A stretch of 64,000 bases of DNA from Allobosea sp. LC85 (GCF_000735605.1 NZ_JPKG01000011.1:1-64000); one strand, 5' to 3'. Shown: positions 25,247 to 34,297, numbered from the stretch's first letter. The notes: a model not told the origin generated them from the sequence alone. Numbers and translations are program-made.

Positions 25247-25541
25247 GCCGCCACCCGTCCGAAGCGCGTCCAGGACGCCACCGCGTTCGAATTCTAACAC
25301 CAGACAGTGTCCACCGCTTACGCGTGATCAGTGCGCGCAGCAGGCGTTTCCCGATCGCGGCTAGGACGCTCCTCGGCGAGGGCCCGCCAATCGGCGGATA
25401 GGCGCGAATAATCCTGAGGCCAACTTGCGAGTCGAGAAGCTTCGCTATCGCGGTGGAGCATTGAGGAGGTGTGGATGGCTGCGGCCCAGCGCCTAGAAAC
25501 CGCGCCCGCCTCGGACTAGGCATAGGTGTGCGAGGTCCAAA
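25247..25541. other. Upstream region of the three-gene cassette
   Basis: About 295 bases without a convincing gene. It contains CCGCCAATCGGCGG, a short hairpin, near 25384-25400. GAGGT seven bases before the ATG at 25542 is the ribosome-binding site of the metallophosphoesterase gene. A promoter is expected here, but no clear -35/-10 pair can be named. Confidence 0.35.
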
Positions 25542-26885
25542 ATGCGTCGAATTCGAATCCTTCAGGTTGGTGATATACACTATCCAGACTGGCATTTCGT
25601 AGCCAGCGACGTAGATGCCAAAGATCAGAAATTTTCGCCTGCCATCTCCGAAAATCTTCGAAGCTCTGCTTTTAGAGCGGTGTTACGGAAATTGCGCCAT
25701 CTGGCGCTTTCGGATTCTATGCACGGGGTCGTCTTCGTCGGAGACTTCTCCTCCCGCGGCAAGTCGGAATTCCTTGAAGGCGCCTTTCGGCATTTTTCGC
25801 TGCTCTGCCGAGGCGGTGGTGCAGCCTCTAGGACGATCCCTCTGCTGTTCGTTCCCGGCAATCATGACGTCAATCGAAAGGACGCACTTGAGCTGGGGAA
25901 GATCGAAAAATTCCGAATGATCAGCCAATTGGCCGAACGGTTTGGCTGGCAACCCGTACCGCTCGATCGGCCGATCGCCGTCTCCGTGGGGAAAACGGAA
26001 TGTCCCACGGAAATCCTGCTCGTGAATACGTCGATAGGAAGCTGGGAACTTCAGAATCTACCGGGGTTTCTGAGGGACAAACTTAAGACGGACGACTGGT
26101 CCACTCCCATCGATCTGGGGAGCCCCGTACCGGTTGATGACGGGCCCGCAATCCCTACTGCGATTGTACCTCCAGAGAAGCCAAAGGATCTTATCGACCA
26201 GTATTACAGCCAGCTCGACACTCCTTATGTATCTGCCCCCATGCTCAACAGCCTGATGGAGCACTTGCTGGAGGCAAAACAGGCGTTCGGAGTGATCGTC
26301 GGGCACCACAATCTGCTTCCGCAGAAGACACCACGCATCTCTCCATACGCCGAGATGCTGAACGCGGGTTTCGTTCGCACCCAACTTCTTTCGGCTTGCA
26401 AGCCAATCCTGTACCTCCACGGTCACATTCATCAGGACCCTATTGAGGTAGTCAGCGACCCCCGAAAGCTCGGCAGCCAGGTCGTTTCTATTGCCGCTCC
26501 AGAGATTGCCGGAGGGTTCAACGAGCTCATCTTGTTCATCACAGATCACGACGACCTTGTCGGAGTAAGGGTGATTCCCTACCGTTCGAGGCCCGCCGAC
26601 GGAACTCTCGTCGAGGAGGAGCATTGCTTCATCCCGGCATCGTTAAATTCGCGAACCGCATTGGACAGCAACGCTTTTGCTCTCTTGTCCAAATTGAAGC
26701 AATATCGAGTCGATAGAGATCGTGATTTACTGTTCTGGAATGAACTTTCTGATTTATTTCAACCAAAATTGGCGGATAATATATTGGAAGACACTCTGGT
26801 TATGCTCCATTCATCTCAATATATTGAAATTCATGGATTGAGCAGATCCAACAAGGACTGGAAAATTCAAGTGAAGGGCAAGTAG
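25542..26885 (+). CDS. Calcineurin-like metallophosphoesterase, first gene of novel cassette
   Basis: A 447-residue protein with every metal-binding motif of the calcineurin-like phosphoesterase fold: GDIH (Asp11, His13), VGDFSSRG (Asp68), PGNHD (Asn107, His108), VGHHN (His255) and LHGHIH (His295, His297). It should therefore be catalytically competent on a phosphomonoester, phosphodiester or nucleic-acid/nucleotide substrate. The last ~110 residues (from about 340) form a charged helical region without a known domain and may contact partners. The stop is immediately followed by the start of the ATPase gene. Base composition is clearly more AT-rich (AATATATTGG near the 3' end) than the prophage and host genes. 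Candidate nuclease or phosphatase effector of a defence system. Confidence 0.8.
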   Translation: MRRIRILQVGDIHYPDWHFVASDVDAKDQKFSPAISENLRSSAFRAVLRKLRHLALSDSMHGVVFVGDFSSRGKSEFLEGAFRHFSLLCRGGGAASRTIPLLFVPGNHDVNRKDALELGKIEKFRMISQLAERFGWQPVPLDRPIAVSVGKTECPTEILLVNTSIGSWELQNLPGFLRDKLKTDDWSTPIDLGSPVPVDDGPAIPTAIVPPEKPKDLIDQYYSQLDTPYVSAPMLNSLMEHLLEAKQAFGVIVGHHNLLPQKTPRISPYAEMLNAGFVRTQLLSACKPILYLHGHIHQDPIEVVSDPRKLGSQVVSIAAPEIAGGFNELILFITDHDDLVGVRVIPYRSRPADGTLVEEEHCFIPASLNSRTALDSNAFALLSKLKQYRVDRDRDLLFWNELSDLFQPKLADNILEDTLVMLHSSQYIEIHGLSRSNKDWKIQVKGK

Positions 26886-28967
26886 ATGCAAAATCCTTTC
26901 GGTCCAAACCGAATTGAGTACGAAAGCCGCCCTGTCCTATGGTTTAGTAAGAAAGCCGCTGACATTTCCAATGCGGCAAAGCCCGTATTCGTGGCCGGTA
27001 CACGGGGCAGTGGCAAGACGAGCATTCTGCGCTCGATGTCAACGCTTCATATTCTTGACGACCAAAGTCTTGCTGAACAGATCGGATCTCTCCACTGGTA
27101 TGGAGTGTTCTTCCAGCTCAACGAAACATTCTCGCCACTTATCGACAACGCCGTTCTCTCGCTCATCCCTGAACACATCCGCCTTGATCCGGAAGCGCTT
27201 AGGAACAGACAATTTGTGATTTTTTCACACTATCTTGAGCTCAAGATAGTTGAACGATTTTTGGAAACTCTTGGTTCTCTTCGAAGGGAGGGGCATCTAG
27301 ACTACTCTGCGACCGATGACAGGGGGGTCGCTTTTCGAATTAACCGGGACGTATTGCACTTCTTGAAGTTCGAAGGAAACCCAGATTTCTTCGGACTTGA
27401 TGAACTTAAATTCCTCGTGTCGAGATACATTGAACGATGCTTCAATGCTTTCTTCATGGGTGGCAGAGGGAGCGATTCACCCTTCTTCGCGACTGATCCC
27501 GGCTCCATCTTAAGCAGGGTTGTGAGTGAAGTATCTCCCTTGATCAAAGGATCTGCCTTCCAGGCGAAGCCGCCTATCAAGTTAAAGATCATGATCGATG
27601 ACTGTGAGGTTCTCACACCGCTCCAGCAGCAATTCCTTAACACGATTGTCCGAAAGACACGTGGCGAGGTGAAATGGGTGCTAGCGTATATAGGTGGCCT
27701 CTATGACACCATCAGGACGGTTATACCCGGTCAGTCACTATCTAATGCTGATCGAGATGTTGAGAACTTAGATTCTGTCTCCGACAAGGAATTCGCGCAA
27801 CTCTGTCAGAATGTCGCTTCGCTGCGTCTTTTCTATGCGTTACCTGACAAGGCGCGAGATAAACTTAAAATCAAACACCCACTCACCGCATTTTCGCTCA
27901 AGCGCCGCTTGGGGGTGATATCGCTCAACCAGATCCTTGAACGGGTTATCCAGAGCGCCAGTCCTGAGAGTTCTGAAGGCCGTCAGAAGCTGATCCGTAT
28001 TGCGGACGAGGCTCGGGAATTCTTCGAACTTAACATGACACGAGCGCAACTGGGGCAACTCACCCCGAACTCGAAGGCGCGCCCCTACGTCGAAGGGTTA
28101 GCGCTGAGCCAGATGCCAGATAAGGAGCGAGAGCGTCGCGTGCCCTCAATCGACGTTAAGGCACTTCAGCGGATTCTCGCGAGAAAGCAGGGTTGGGCCT
28201 TTTTGGAAGCGTGCCGCATGCTTCGTCTTCACGAGTATCCGTATGTGGGTCACCAGATCATTATCCAATTAAGTGACCTGTGCATACGCGATTTCCTCGA
28301 TATAATGGGCGAAATATACTCTCGCGCCGTCGGTAGAAGCGCGAGTATTAGTCGAATCTTAGATTTCATCAACTCCGAAACAGAGATCTCGATTGAACAG
28401 CAGCGGCAAGCTGTCATCTCGGCCTCCGAAAAGAAACTGCAGGGATTGGAGTCGCTCGCGCAACCCTTTGAGGAGGAGAGCGTGAGGATGGTACGTGCGC
28501 TCGGCAGATTAACGACGAAACTGCAGACGGAATCTGACGAGAATGATTTCATTGGAACGACAGAACGAGGGTTGTTCAGCATAAACCGCAGTGAGCTTCG
28601 TTCAATAGCGGCAAAGATGGAGCTTCCAGACAGCAAGATCGATGAAGTCCTAAAACGTGCCGAGAAAGATGGATTCATCCGGGAGGTCTCCGAGCGTGGC
28701 AAACTTGAGAGCCCTTACGAGAACCCGGATTCCACCGAGGTAACTGTTCGATTGCATCGACGCTTTGCACCTCACTTTAGGTTCTCCTATCGCGGCCCCT
28801 ATGTGGCCAATGCCCTGCCCGCGTGGCGAGTGGTGGAGCTTCTCCTTACTCGCAAGCAGACGCCGGAGGATTGGGCCGACTCGGTATTTAAGGAAATTGG
28901 TCTCCCAGTCGAGGACTGGAGTCATCTCCAGAGATCGTTGTTCGACGACGGGACTACCAATGTTTAA
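26886..28967 (+). CDS. ORC/Cdc6-like P-loop ATPase with winged helix
   Basis: A 693-residue protein. Walker A is GTRGSGKTS (residues 38-46), Walker B is KIMIDDCE (Asp238/Asp239), and a sensor-1-like strand VKWVLAYIGG follows about 25 residues later. The N-terminal NPFGPNRIEYE lead-in and a long helical middle recall ORC/Cdc6-type AAA+ and STAND-like conflict ATPases. The C-terminal ~150 residues contain a helix-turn-helix/winged-helix pattern (INRSELRSIAAKMELPDSKI and DGFIREV). ATPase identity is firm; the ORC/Cdc6 sub-family is inference. It abuts the upstream gene without a gap and overlaps the next by eight bases, so all three are co-translated. AT-rich codons indicate transfer. Confidence 0.75.
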   Translation: MQNPFGPNRIEYESRPVLWFSKKAADISNAAKPVFVAGTRGSGKTSILRSMSTLHILDDQSLAEQIGSLHWYGVFFQLNETFSPLIDNAVLSLIPEHIRLDPEALRNRQFVIFSHYLELKIVERFLETLGSLRREGHLDYSATDDRGVAFRINRDVLHFLKFEGNPDFFGLDELKFLVSRYIERCFNAFFMGGRGSDSPFFATDPGSILSRVVSEVSPLIKGSAFQAKPPIKLKIMIDDCEVLTPLQQQFLNTIVRKTRGEVKWVLAYIGGLYDTIRTVIPGQSLSNADRDVENLDSVSDKEFAQLCQNVASLRLFYALPDKARDKLKIKHPLTAFSLKRRLGVISLNQILERVIQSASPESSEGRQKLIRIADEAREFFELNMTRAQLGQLTPNSKARPYVEGLALSQMPDKERERRVPSIDVKALQRILARKQGWAFLEACRMLRLHEYPYVGHQIIIQLSDLCIRDFLDIMGEIYSRAVGRSASISRILDFINSETEISIEQQRQAVISASEKKLQGLESLAQPFEEESVRMVRALGRLTTKLQTESDENDFIGTTERGLFSINRSELRSIAAKMELPDSKIDEVLKRAEKDGFIREVSERGKLESPYENPDSTEVTVRLHRRFAPHFRFSYRGPYVANALPAWRVVELLLTRKQTPEDWADSVFKEIGLPVEDWSHLQRSLFDDGTTNV

Positions 28968-30003
28968 TGATCAATACAGCGTCTATGGAAACATCGCGGT
29001 CGCTGAATGCCTGATCGAGCACCGCGTTTCCATTTCGGCGGACATAGCTATCGTCGCGCTCGGATGGGAGAGCAGGTGCGCTGCGCTGGAGCGGCACATT
29101 TCGCTGGCCGTCAAGCAGGTGCTCGTCCTTGACTTCGCGCTCGCGGATTCTGGCGAAGCAGCTATTGACGAGAGCAGGCGGAAATTGCGGGAGTTCTCTG
29201 CACTCTGCGGTGCGGAATTGACGGAACTGGCGTTGCGTCCGTCAGTCGACTATCAGAGGAACATAAACACGCTACAGATGACCCTGTCGGAGCTATCAAA
29301 CAGGATCGGTTCATACCATGGCACATTCCGTCGCGTATTTGTCGACTGCTCGACAATGCCGCGCATATACATGCAATGGCTCATCGCTCACGGATTGGGA
29401 AGCGGGGCAATTCACGCCATAGACTTTGGATATGCTGAGGGATCCTATCAGAAGGGCGATAATTCAGCTTCATTCTCCAGTCTGGTTGACAGGTACGAGA
29501 CTGTTCCACTGCTGGAAGGTAGCGGAGGCATGGGAGAAGAGAAGCTGCTCCTGGTCGGCCTCGGCGGTGATGCCGACATGTTCTACGGTCTGGTTAATGA
29601 ATTTAGTCCCGAGCGCGTCGCTGTCCTGGTGCCCCGCAGCTCGCTTCATCCGGAAGTGGATTACGTGCTTGATCAGCAAGTCTCGAAGGTGAAGGAGATG
29701 TACCGCCTTGAAGAATCCGAGGTATCGGATGTGCCTGCATTCAGTCTATCTTCGCATCTTGACGTGCTGAGAAGTTATTCAAAGGGAGCGGGTGAACATG
29801 CCGTTATAAGCGTGTTCGTCGGAGGTCCAAAGGTGCAGGCGATTGCGTCCGCTGTATTTGCATGTTCTGATAAGAGAGTACAAGTAAAGGCTCGGATCCC
29901 CAAGGTGTACCCGCGCCGAGAGGTGCCCGCGAATGGCCGCTATCATATCTACCGCCTGATTGATGTTACCTCTCCCGCGTGCAGCTTGCCTGATACTTGG
30001 TAG
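28960..30003 (+). CDS. Unrecognised protein with two Rossmann-like halves
   Basis: A 347-residue protein not recognised as a named family. Two similar alpha/beta halves are visible. Half 1 has IAIVALGWESRCAALE (about 29-44), a strand VLVLDFA and VFVDCSTMPR (126-135). Half 2 has LLLVGLGGDADM (196-207), RVAVLVPRSS and VFVGGPKVQAIAS (286-298). The D-x-S-T-M-P-R and GGPK segments fall where CARF-like or other nucleotide-sensing Rossmann domains carry their ligand loops, so a ligand-sensing role is a hypothesis. Start 28960 (ATGTTTAA overlap with the ATPase stop). A longer in-frame start inside the ATPase gene is rejected. It ends 19 bases from the convergent portal gene. Confidence 0.65.
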   Translation: MFNDQYSVYGNIAVAECLIEHRVSISADIAIVALGWESRCAALERHISLAVKQVLVLDFALADSGEAAIDESRRKLREFSALCGAELTELALRPSVDYQRNINTLQMTLSELSNRIGSYHGTFRRVFVDCSTMPRIYMQWLIAHGLGSGAIHAIDFGYAEGSYQKGDNSASFSSLVDRYETVPLLEGSGGMGEEKLLLVGLGGDADMFYGLVNEFSPERVAVLVPRSSLHPEVDYVLDQQVSKVKEMYRLEESEVSDVPAFSLSSHLDVLRSYSKGAGEHAVISVFVGGPKVQAIASAVFACSDKRVQVKARIPKVYPRREVPANGRYHIYRLIDVTSPACSLPDTW

Positions 30004-30022
30004 AGCACAACCGGCGACGCAG

Positions 30023-32302
30023 CTAGAACTGCGGGGGCTGGCCCTGCGGTTCCGCCGCTGAATATCGCACCTCAACTGGCAACGGCTGCTGCATCGGCAT
30101 CAGCCCCGCCGTCGGCTCCGCGAAAGGCTCAGGCTCAACCATCAGCCCTCCCGAACCCTCCACCTCCCCCGCCGGCCCCTGCAGCGCCTGCACAATCTCG
30201 CCCACCACGCCCTGCAGCTCGACGATCGCCTGGGCCATGCCGGCCAGCGCCGGGTCGGGTTGCGGCTCGCCTGCCGACGGCCCGCCCCCGGCCGCCAGCA
30301 TCTGCGCGGCCATCGCCTGCTCGAGCTCGAGCTCGGCCTTGCCGGCTTCAGCCTGCTTGCGGCGGGCATCCGCCTGTTTGCCGACCAGCTCCGCCTCGCG
30401 CGTCGCCAGCTCCATCTGCCGGGCCGCCTCTTGGCCCGGGTCGGGCGGTGGCTGCGGCGCTTGCGGCACCGGCTTGCCCGCCTTTTGCGCCTTCAGGGCG
30501 CGGATCTCGGGCGGCAGCACGGTCTCCAGGCGCTCGCCGATCTCGTCGGCGAGGTGCCAGTCCTGGGCTTTGGCGACGAGGTCGAGGATCAGCGGCGCGG
30601 TCTGCGGCGCCGCCTGGATGAAGGCCGTCATGCCGTCGCGGACCTCCTCGCGCTTGGTCGCATAGCTCGGCCCCATCTGCAGCGCGACATCATAGGCGCC
30701 GGTCGTGACGTCATGGCTGAGCCGCGGCGTCATGCCATCGGCCGCGACGCCGCCAAGCTGGTTGATCCTGATCTCCTCGGTCCGGCCGTCCTCGCCGATG
30801 ATGCGCAGCACCCGGGCCGTGTCGTAGATCTTTGGGATCAGGTCGACCAGGATCTTGCCGGTATGGCGGATCGCGCGGGCCCAGTTGTCGATATAGACGT
30901 AAGTGCCGGTGTCGCCCTCGCGCTGGCGCGCCAGGATCGCCTTGCCGCTGGTCTCGTTCGAGCGCGCGCCGAGCGAGGAATTGTAGATGCCGATGACCGA
31001 CTGCATGTCGCGCGCCGCCCGCTCGATGCCCTCGGCAATGCCTTGCGACGACACCGCCGGCTGCACGCGCTGCGGCGGGATGCTGCCATTGGCGCCGTCG
31101 GGCGTATAGGGCAGATAGGCGTGGTTGCGGCGGTTCGCCGTTTCCCAGACATCCTGGTACTGCTCGAAATTCTTCTCGGTGCCGATGAAGGGCGCCTTTG
31201 GCTGCAGCGCCGTCACCTCGGTCTGCGCCGATGACAGGTAATTGTAGCTGCGCTGCGGGTCCTTGGCGAAGCGCACCACGCCATGGCGCACGATGCGCCG
31301 GCCGATGCGGACCTCCTCGCCGATCACCGGGACGATCGGGATATGCGAGCCCGGCCAGAGCTCCGGCCCCTCGACCACCTCATGGGCGGTGACGAGCGAG
31401 CGATGGAGCCTGTAGGATTCGCGCGTCTCGACGCGGGTCCCCGCGGCCTTCAGCGCTGCGGCGCGGGCCGCGTCCCCCGAAACGTCCTCGATCGCGCCGT
31501 CGTCCAGCAGCGCCAGCGTCTTCTTCACCGGCGTCTTGCACCAGTATTCGCCGACCCGGATCGTGTCGCTGCCAAGCCAGTCGCCGCGGGCCGAACCCGC
31601 CTCCCCGCTCTCCGCGAAATCGGTCAGCCTCGCCTGCGGATACAGCGCCTTGAATTTTTCGCGCGACATGTCGAAGGGCACGAGGCATTTCACCGCGTCC
31701 TCGCGCGTCGGCAGCACGGCGTCGCTATCGAACATCACGCCGAGCGCATCCTCGATCGGCGCGATGCGGATTTCCTGGTTGAAGGTGCTCTCGCCGGCAT
31801 ATTCGGTCTTCACGCGCCAGGCGCCGATGCCGCAGGTGACCTGGCTGTCGGCGCCTTGGAAATACACGCCCGGCGCATCGGAACGGTTCTCGATATAGCG
31901 GATCACGCCGGCGAGCGCCTCGGCCTTCTCCTCGTCGCCCTGGTCGTCGACCGGGATGACCTTGATCGCCGGCCGCATCTGCCGCATGTCGCCGGTGACC
32001 TGGCGGACATATTGCGGGATCTGGTTGATGGTCTGGACCGGGCGCCCTTCCTCGATCCGCCCGGCCTCGATCTCGGGCGGCCACTGGTTGCCGGCGCGGA
32101 ATTCGAGATCGTCATAGCCGGCCTCGATATTGGCCCGCTCGCGCTCCATCCAGTCGTCATAGACCTTCAGCGCGTCGCGCACGATCCTGGCCTTGTCCTC
32201 GGCAGCCGTCATCTCGGCGCCCTTGTCCTCGGCAGCCATCGCGCTTGTGTCTTGCTCATCAATGTCCTGGCCGGTCCCGGCCTTGTCCCTGGTCATGCTC
32301 AT
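30023..32302 (-). CDS. Portal protein, P22 gp1 family
   Basis: A 759-residue portal protein (P22 gp1 is 725). It has the family opening DDWMERERANIEAGYDDLEF with NQWPPEI (about residues 45-75), then TINQIPQYVRQVTGDMRQMRP, and an ISYE-like core with NYLSSAQTEV. The C-terminal third is helical and rich in Q/A/E, the P22-type barrel region. The start at 32302 overlaps the TerL stop (ATGA); an ATG at 32314 is also possible. In P22-like order scaffold should follow directly, but cargo genes fill 18.8-30.0 kb. Confidence 0.9.
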   Translation of the reverse strand: MSMTRDKAGTGQDIDEQDTSAMAAEDKGAEMTAAEDKARIVRDALKVYDDWMERERANIEAGYDDLEFRAGNQWPPEIEAGRIEEGRPVQTINQIPQYVRQVTGDMRQMRPAIKVIPVDDQGDEEKAEALAGVIRYIENRSDAPGVYFQGADSQVTCGIGAWRVKTEYAGESTFNQEIRIAPIEDALGVMFDSDAVLPTREDAVKCLVPFDMSREKFKALYPQARLTDFAESGEAGSARGDWLGSDTIRVGEYWCKTPVKKTLALLDDGAIEDVSGDAARAAALKAAGTRVETRESYRLHRSLVTAHEVVEGPELWPGSHIPIVPVIGEEVRIGRRIVRHGVVRFAKDPQRSYNYLSSAQTEVTALQPKAPFIGTEKNFEQYQDVWETANRRNHAYLPYTPDGANGSIPPQRVQPAVSSQGIAEGIERAARDMQSVIGIYNSSLGARSNETSGKAILARQREGDTGTYVYIDNWARAIRHTGKILVDLIPKIYDTARVLRIIGEDGRTEEIRINQLGGVAADGMTPRLSHDVTTGAYDVALQMGPSYATKREEVRDGMTAFIQAAPQTAPLILDLVAKAQDWHLADEIGERLETVLPPEIRALKAQKAGKPVPQAPQPPPDPGQEAARQMELATREAELVGKQADARRKQAEAGKAELELEQAMAAQMLAAGGGPSAGEPQPDPALAGMAQAIVELQGVVGEIVQALQGPAGEVEGSGGLMVEPEPFAEPTAGLMPMQQPLPVEVRYSAAEPQGQPPQF

Positions 32303-33609
32303 GCCGCCATCCATCCGCCGGGCCTGCCGGCGAGCCTGAGCTTGCGCTCGCGCTTAGCCATCCGCGGCTCCTCGTAGACGACGCAGGCGAGCCCAAAAGC
32401 ATCGGCCGCATGCGAGGCCCAGTCATGTTCGGGCCCGAGATCGATATCGCGCGCCTCGTGCTTGCGGGCGTGATAGGCGCCGAGCGCCTCGAGCCCGGCC
32501 AAGGTCGTCGCCTCGTTGATCCAGATCACCGGAAACAGCCGCCTGGCCGCCTCGATGCGCTGCATCGCCGCGCCCTTGCCCTGGTTCGGCACGACGATGA
32601 CCTCGAACCCGGCCTCGCGCAGCGCGCTCTCATAGGACACGTCATAGACCTTGTCGTTGCTCGCCCCGTCATGGGGCAGGATGCAGAGCGCTTTGGCGTA
32701 GCCGTTCGCCCGCAGCCAGGTGACATGGCTGGCGAGCGGCTGGCCTTGCGCCTCGTAATAGTTCAGCACGCGGATCTCACGGCCGACGAATTGCATGATC
32801 CAGATGGCGCAGGCATCGGCCTTGGCGCCGGTGCCGCCAATGTCCCAGATCGCGCGGATCGTCATCAGCGGGTCTGGGCCGACCGCGCCGACCCTGCCCT
32901 CGCGCCGCATCTCGGCAAGCTGCGTCGCGTAATAGGCGCCAGCCGAGACGCTGGCATAGCCGCCTTCCCAGATATGGTCGTATTGCTCGGGGTTGTCGCG
33001 CAGGCAGTCCTGCCGTTCCCGTTCAAGCACGCTCGGAAACCATGGGTTGTGCCTCCAATTCGCCTGGACGACGACGGCGCCGGTCGGCAGGGCCGGGCCG
33101 CGCAACATCCCATCGATCGGGTCCAGCCTGCGGCGCGGGTTCCAGCCGCACCAGATCTCGGAGCCTTCAGCGCGCAAGGTCGGGCGCAGCAGGCTGAGCG
33201 AGCGGGCCGAGATCGTCTGCGCCTCCTCGATCCAGGCGCGCTTGAACCCTTCCAGCGACTTGATCGATTCCGCCGTGTGGTCCTGCATGCCCTGGAAGAT
33301 GATGGCGCCGTCGCCCGGCGTCTGGATCGTATCGCGAAAGATCTTGAAGCCCTCGGCCTGGCCGAGCCCGAACTCCGCGAGTTTTGTCTCGATCAGCCGC
33401 TTGGCGCTCTGTTTCAGCGTCTTCTGGACCTCGCGGATGCAGACTGAGAGCAGCCCGCGCTCGCGCAAACTGTCCTCGACCAGGAGGCCGGCGAAGAAAT
33501 GCGATTTGCCGGAGCCGCGACCGCCATGGGCGCCCTTGTAGCGCGCCGGCTCGAGCAGCGGGGCAAAGACCCTAGCTGTCGGAATCTCCAGTTGGATCAA
33601 CGATGACAC
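32299..33609 (-). CDS. terL: Terminase large subunit
   Basis: A 436-residue packaging motor of the PBSX/terminase_3-like group. Walker A is GGRGSGKSH (about residues 29-37), the Walker B/catalytic glutamate segment is RAWIEEAQ (Glu128/Glu129), and the coupling motif lies in IWCGWNP. The C-terminal RNase-H-fold nuclease starts at AIWDIGGTG and has further acidic residues at HDWASHAADAFG. GTG start at 33609 (GAGG ten bases upstream) overlaps TerS by 38 bases. A longer ORF to 33972 is a shadow of TerS. Confidence 0.9.
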   Translation of the reverse strand: MSSLIQLEIPTARVFAPLLEPARYKGAHGGRGSGKSHFFAGLLVEDSLRERGLLSVCIREVQKTLKQSAKRLIETKLAEFGLGQAEGFKIFRDTIQTPGDGAIIFQGMQDHTAESIKSLEGFKRAWIEEAQTISARSLSLLRPTLRAEGSEIWCGWNPRRRLDPIDGMLRGPALPTGAVVVQANWRHNPWFPSVLERERQDCLRDNPEQYDHIWEGGYASVSAGAYYATQLAEMRREGRVGAVGPDPLMTIRAIWDIGGTGAKADACAIWIMQFVGREIRVLNYYEAQGQPLASHVTWLRANGYAKALCILPHDGASNDKVYDVSYESALREAGFEVIVVPNQGKGAAMQRIEAARRLFPVIWINEATTLAGLEALGAYHARKHEARDIDLGPEHDWASHAADAFGLACVVYEEPRMAKRERKLRLAGRPGGWMAA

Positions 33610-34042
33610 GGCGAATGGCCTCGATACGGGGAGCCGCGCCCTCCGCGCCGGGAACAGTGGGCGGGGGCTTGTCGCTGTATTTCTGCGGCTGGAGCTTTGC
33701 CGCCATCCATTTGCGGGTCTCGACCTGCAGCTTGCGATGGTCGACGCCCCTGCTGGTCTCAGACGCGGGTTTGCCGGCCCTGACCGCCTCGCCCTCGACG
33801 GGCGTGTCCGAAATCTCCAGGATCTCGTCGAACAGCGTATCGGCCCGGAATTCGCGCGCCCTGGCATATTGCCCGCGAAAACCCTCGTGCGACTCCAGCC
33901 AGCGGAACACCGTGCCGGTCGCGGGCATGCCCGCCTCCGCGCAGATCGCCCGCAGGCTCTGGCCATCGGCAATGCGCTCGCAGATCAGATCCGCGAGCTT
34001 TTGCGTGAACAGGGATGGGCGGCCCATCGGTGCGGATCCCAT
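33572..34042 (-). CDS. terS: Terminase small subunit
   Basis: A 156-residue protein. The helix-turn-helix region is LICERIADGQSLRAICAEAG with TVFRWLESHEGF (about residues 18-52), typical of terminase small subunits that recognise the packaging site. The tail LQVETRKWMAAKLQPQKYSDK is the conserved C-terminal segment of this family. Start 34042 or the in-frame ATG at 34027 are both possible. A terminator lies immediately upstream. Confidence 0.85.
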   Translation of the reverse strand: MGSAPMGRPSLFTQKLADLICERIADGQSLRAICAEAGMPATGTVFRWLESHEGFRGQYARAREFRADTLFDEILEISDTPVEGEAVRAGKPASETSRGVDHRKLQVETRKWMAAKLQPQKYSDKPPPTVPGAEGAAPRIEAIRRVIVDPTGDSDS

Positions 34043-34043
34043 G

Positions 34044-34065
34044 AAAAACCCCGCTCGGGGCGGGG
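34044..34065 (-). terminator. Intrinsic terminator upstream of terminase genes
   Basis: CCCCGC/GCGGGG 6-base stem followed by TTTTT on the minus strand, two bases before the TerS start. Confidence 0.6.
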
Positions 34066-34114
34066 TGAGAGATGGCGGGAGCAGCGCACGCGCATCACGC
34101 CCGCGGATCGCTGA

Positions 34115-34276
34115 TCATCGACGTAGTCGACGCGAGGCCGCTTGGACCGCCAGGTTTGTCAGTGCGACGACGGACAGCCCTGCGACGAAGGAAAACTCGC
34201 CAAAGGTCGTCTTCCAGTAATATTGGACCGCGATGAGATTGACCACACAGAGCGCGCCAGTCACGGAATTCGTCAT
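34115..34276 (-). CDS. Tiny membrane protein
   Basis: A 53-codon frame starts ATG at 34276 and reads MTNSVTGALCVVNLIAVQYY, then EFSFVAGLSVVALTNLAV, ending ASRRLRR. Two hydrophobic segments and a basic end make it a plausible two-helix membrane peptide. It lies 21 bases after the DUF2335-like gene in the same direction. A GGATG stretch upstream is a weak ribosome-binding site. Function unknown. Confidence 0.45.
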   Translation of the reverse strand: MTNSVTGALCVVNLIAVQYYWKTTFGEFSFVAGLSVVALTNLAVQAASRRLRR

Positions 34277-34297
34277 GTCATCCGCGCCCGATGGACA

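Noticed and set aside
32299..33972. TerL with a 121-residue N-terminal extension
   Set aside because: The extension overlaps TerS in another frame and is arginine/serine-rich. The GTG at 33609 gives a normal-length large terminase.
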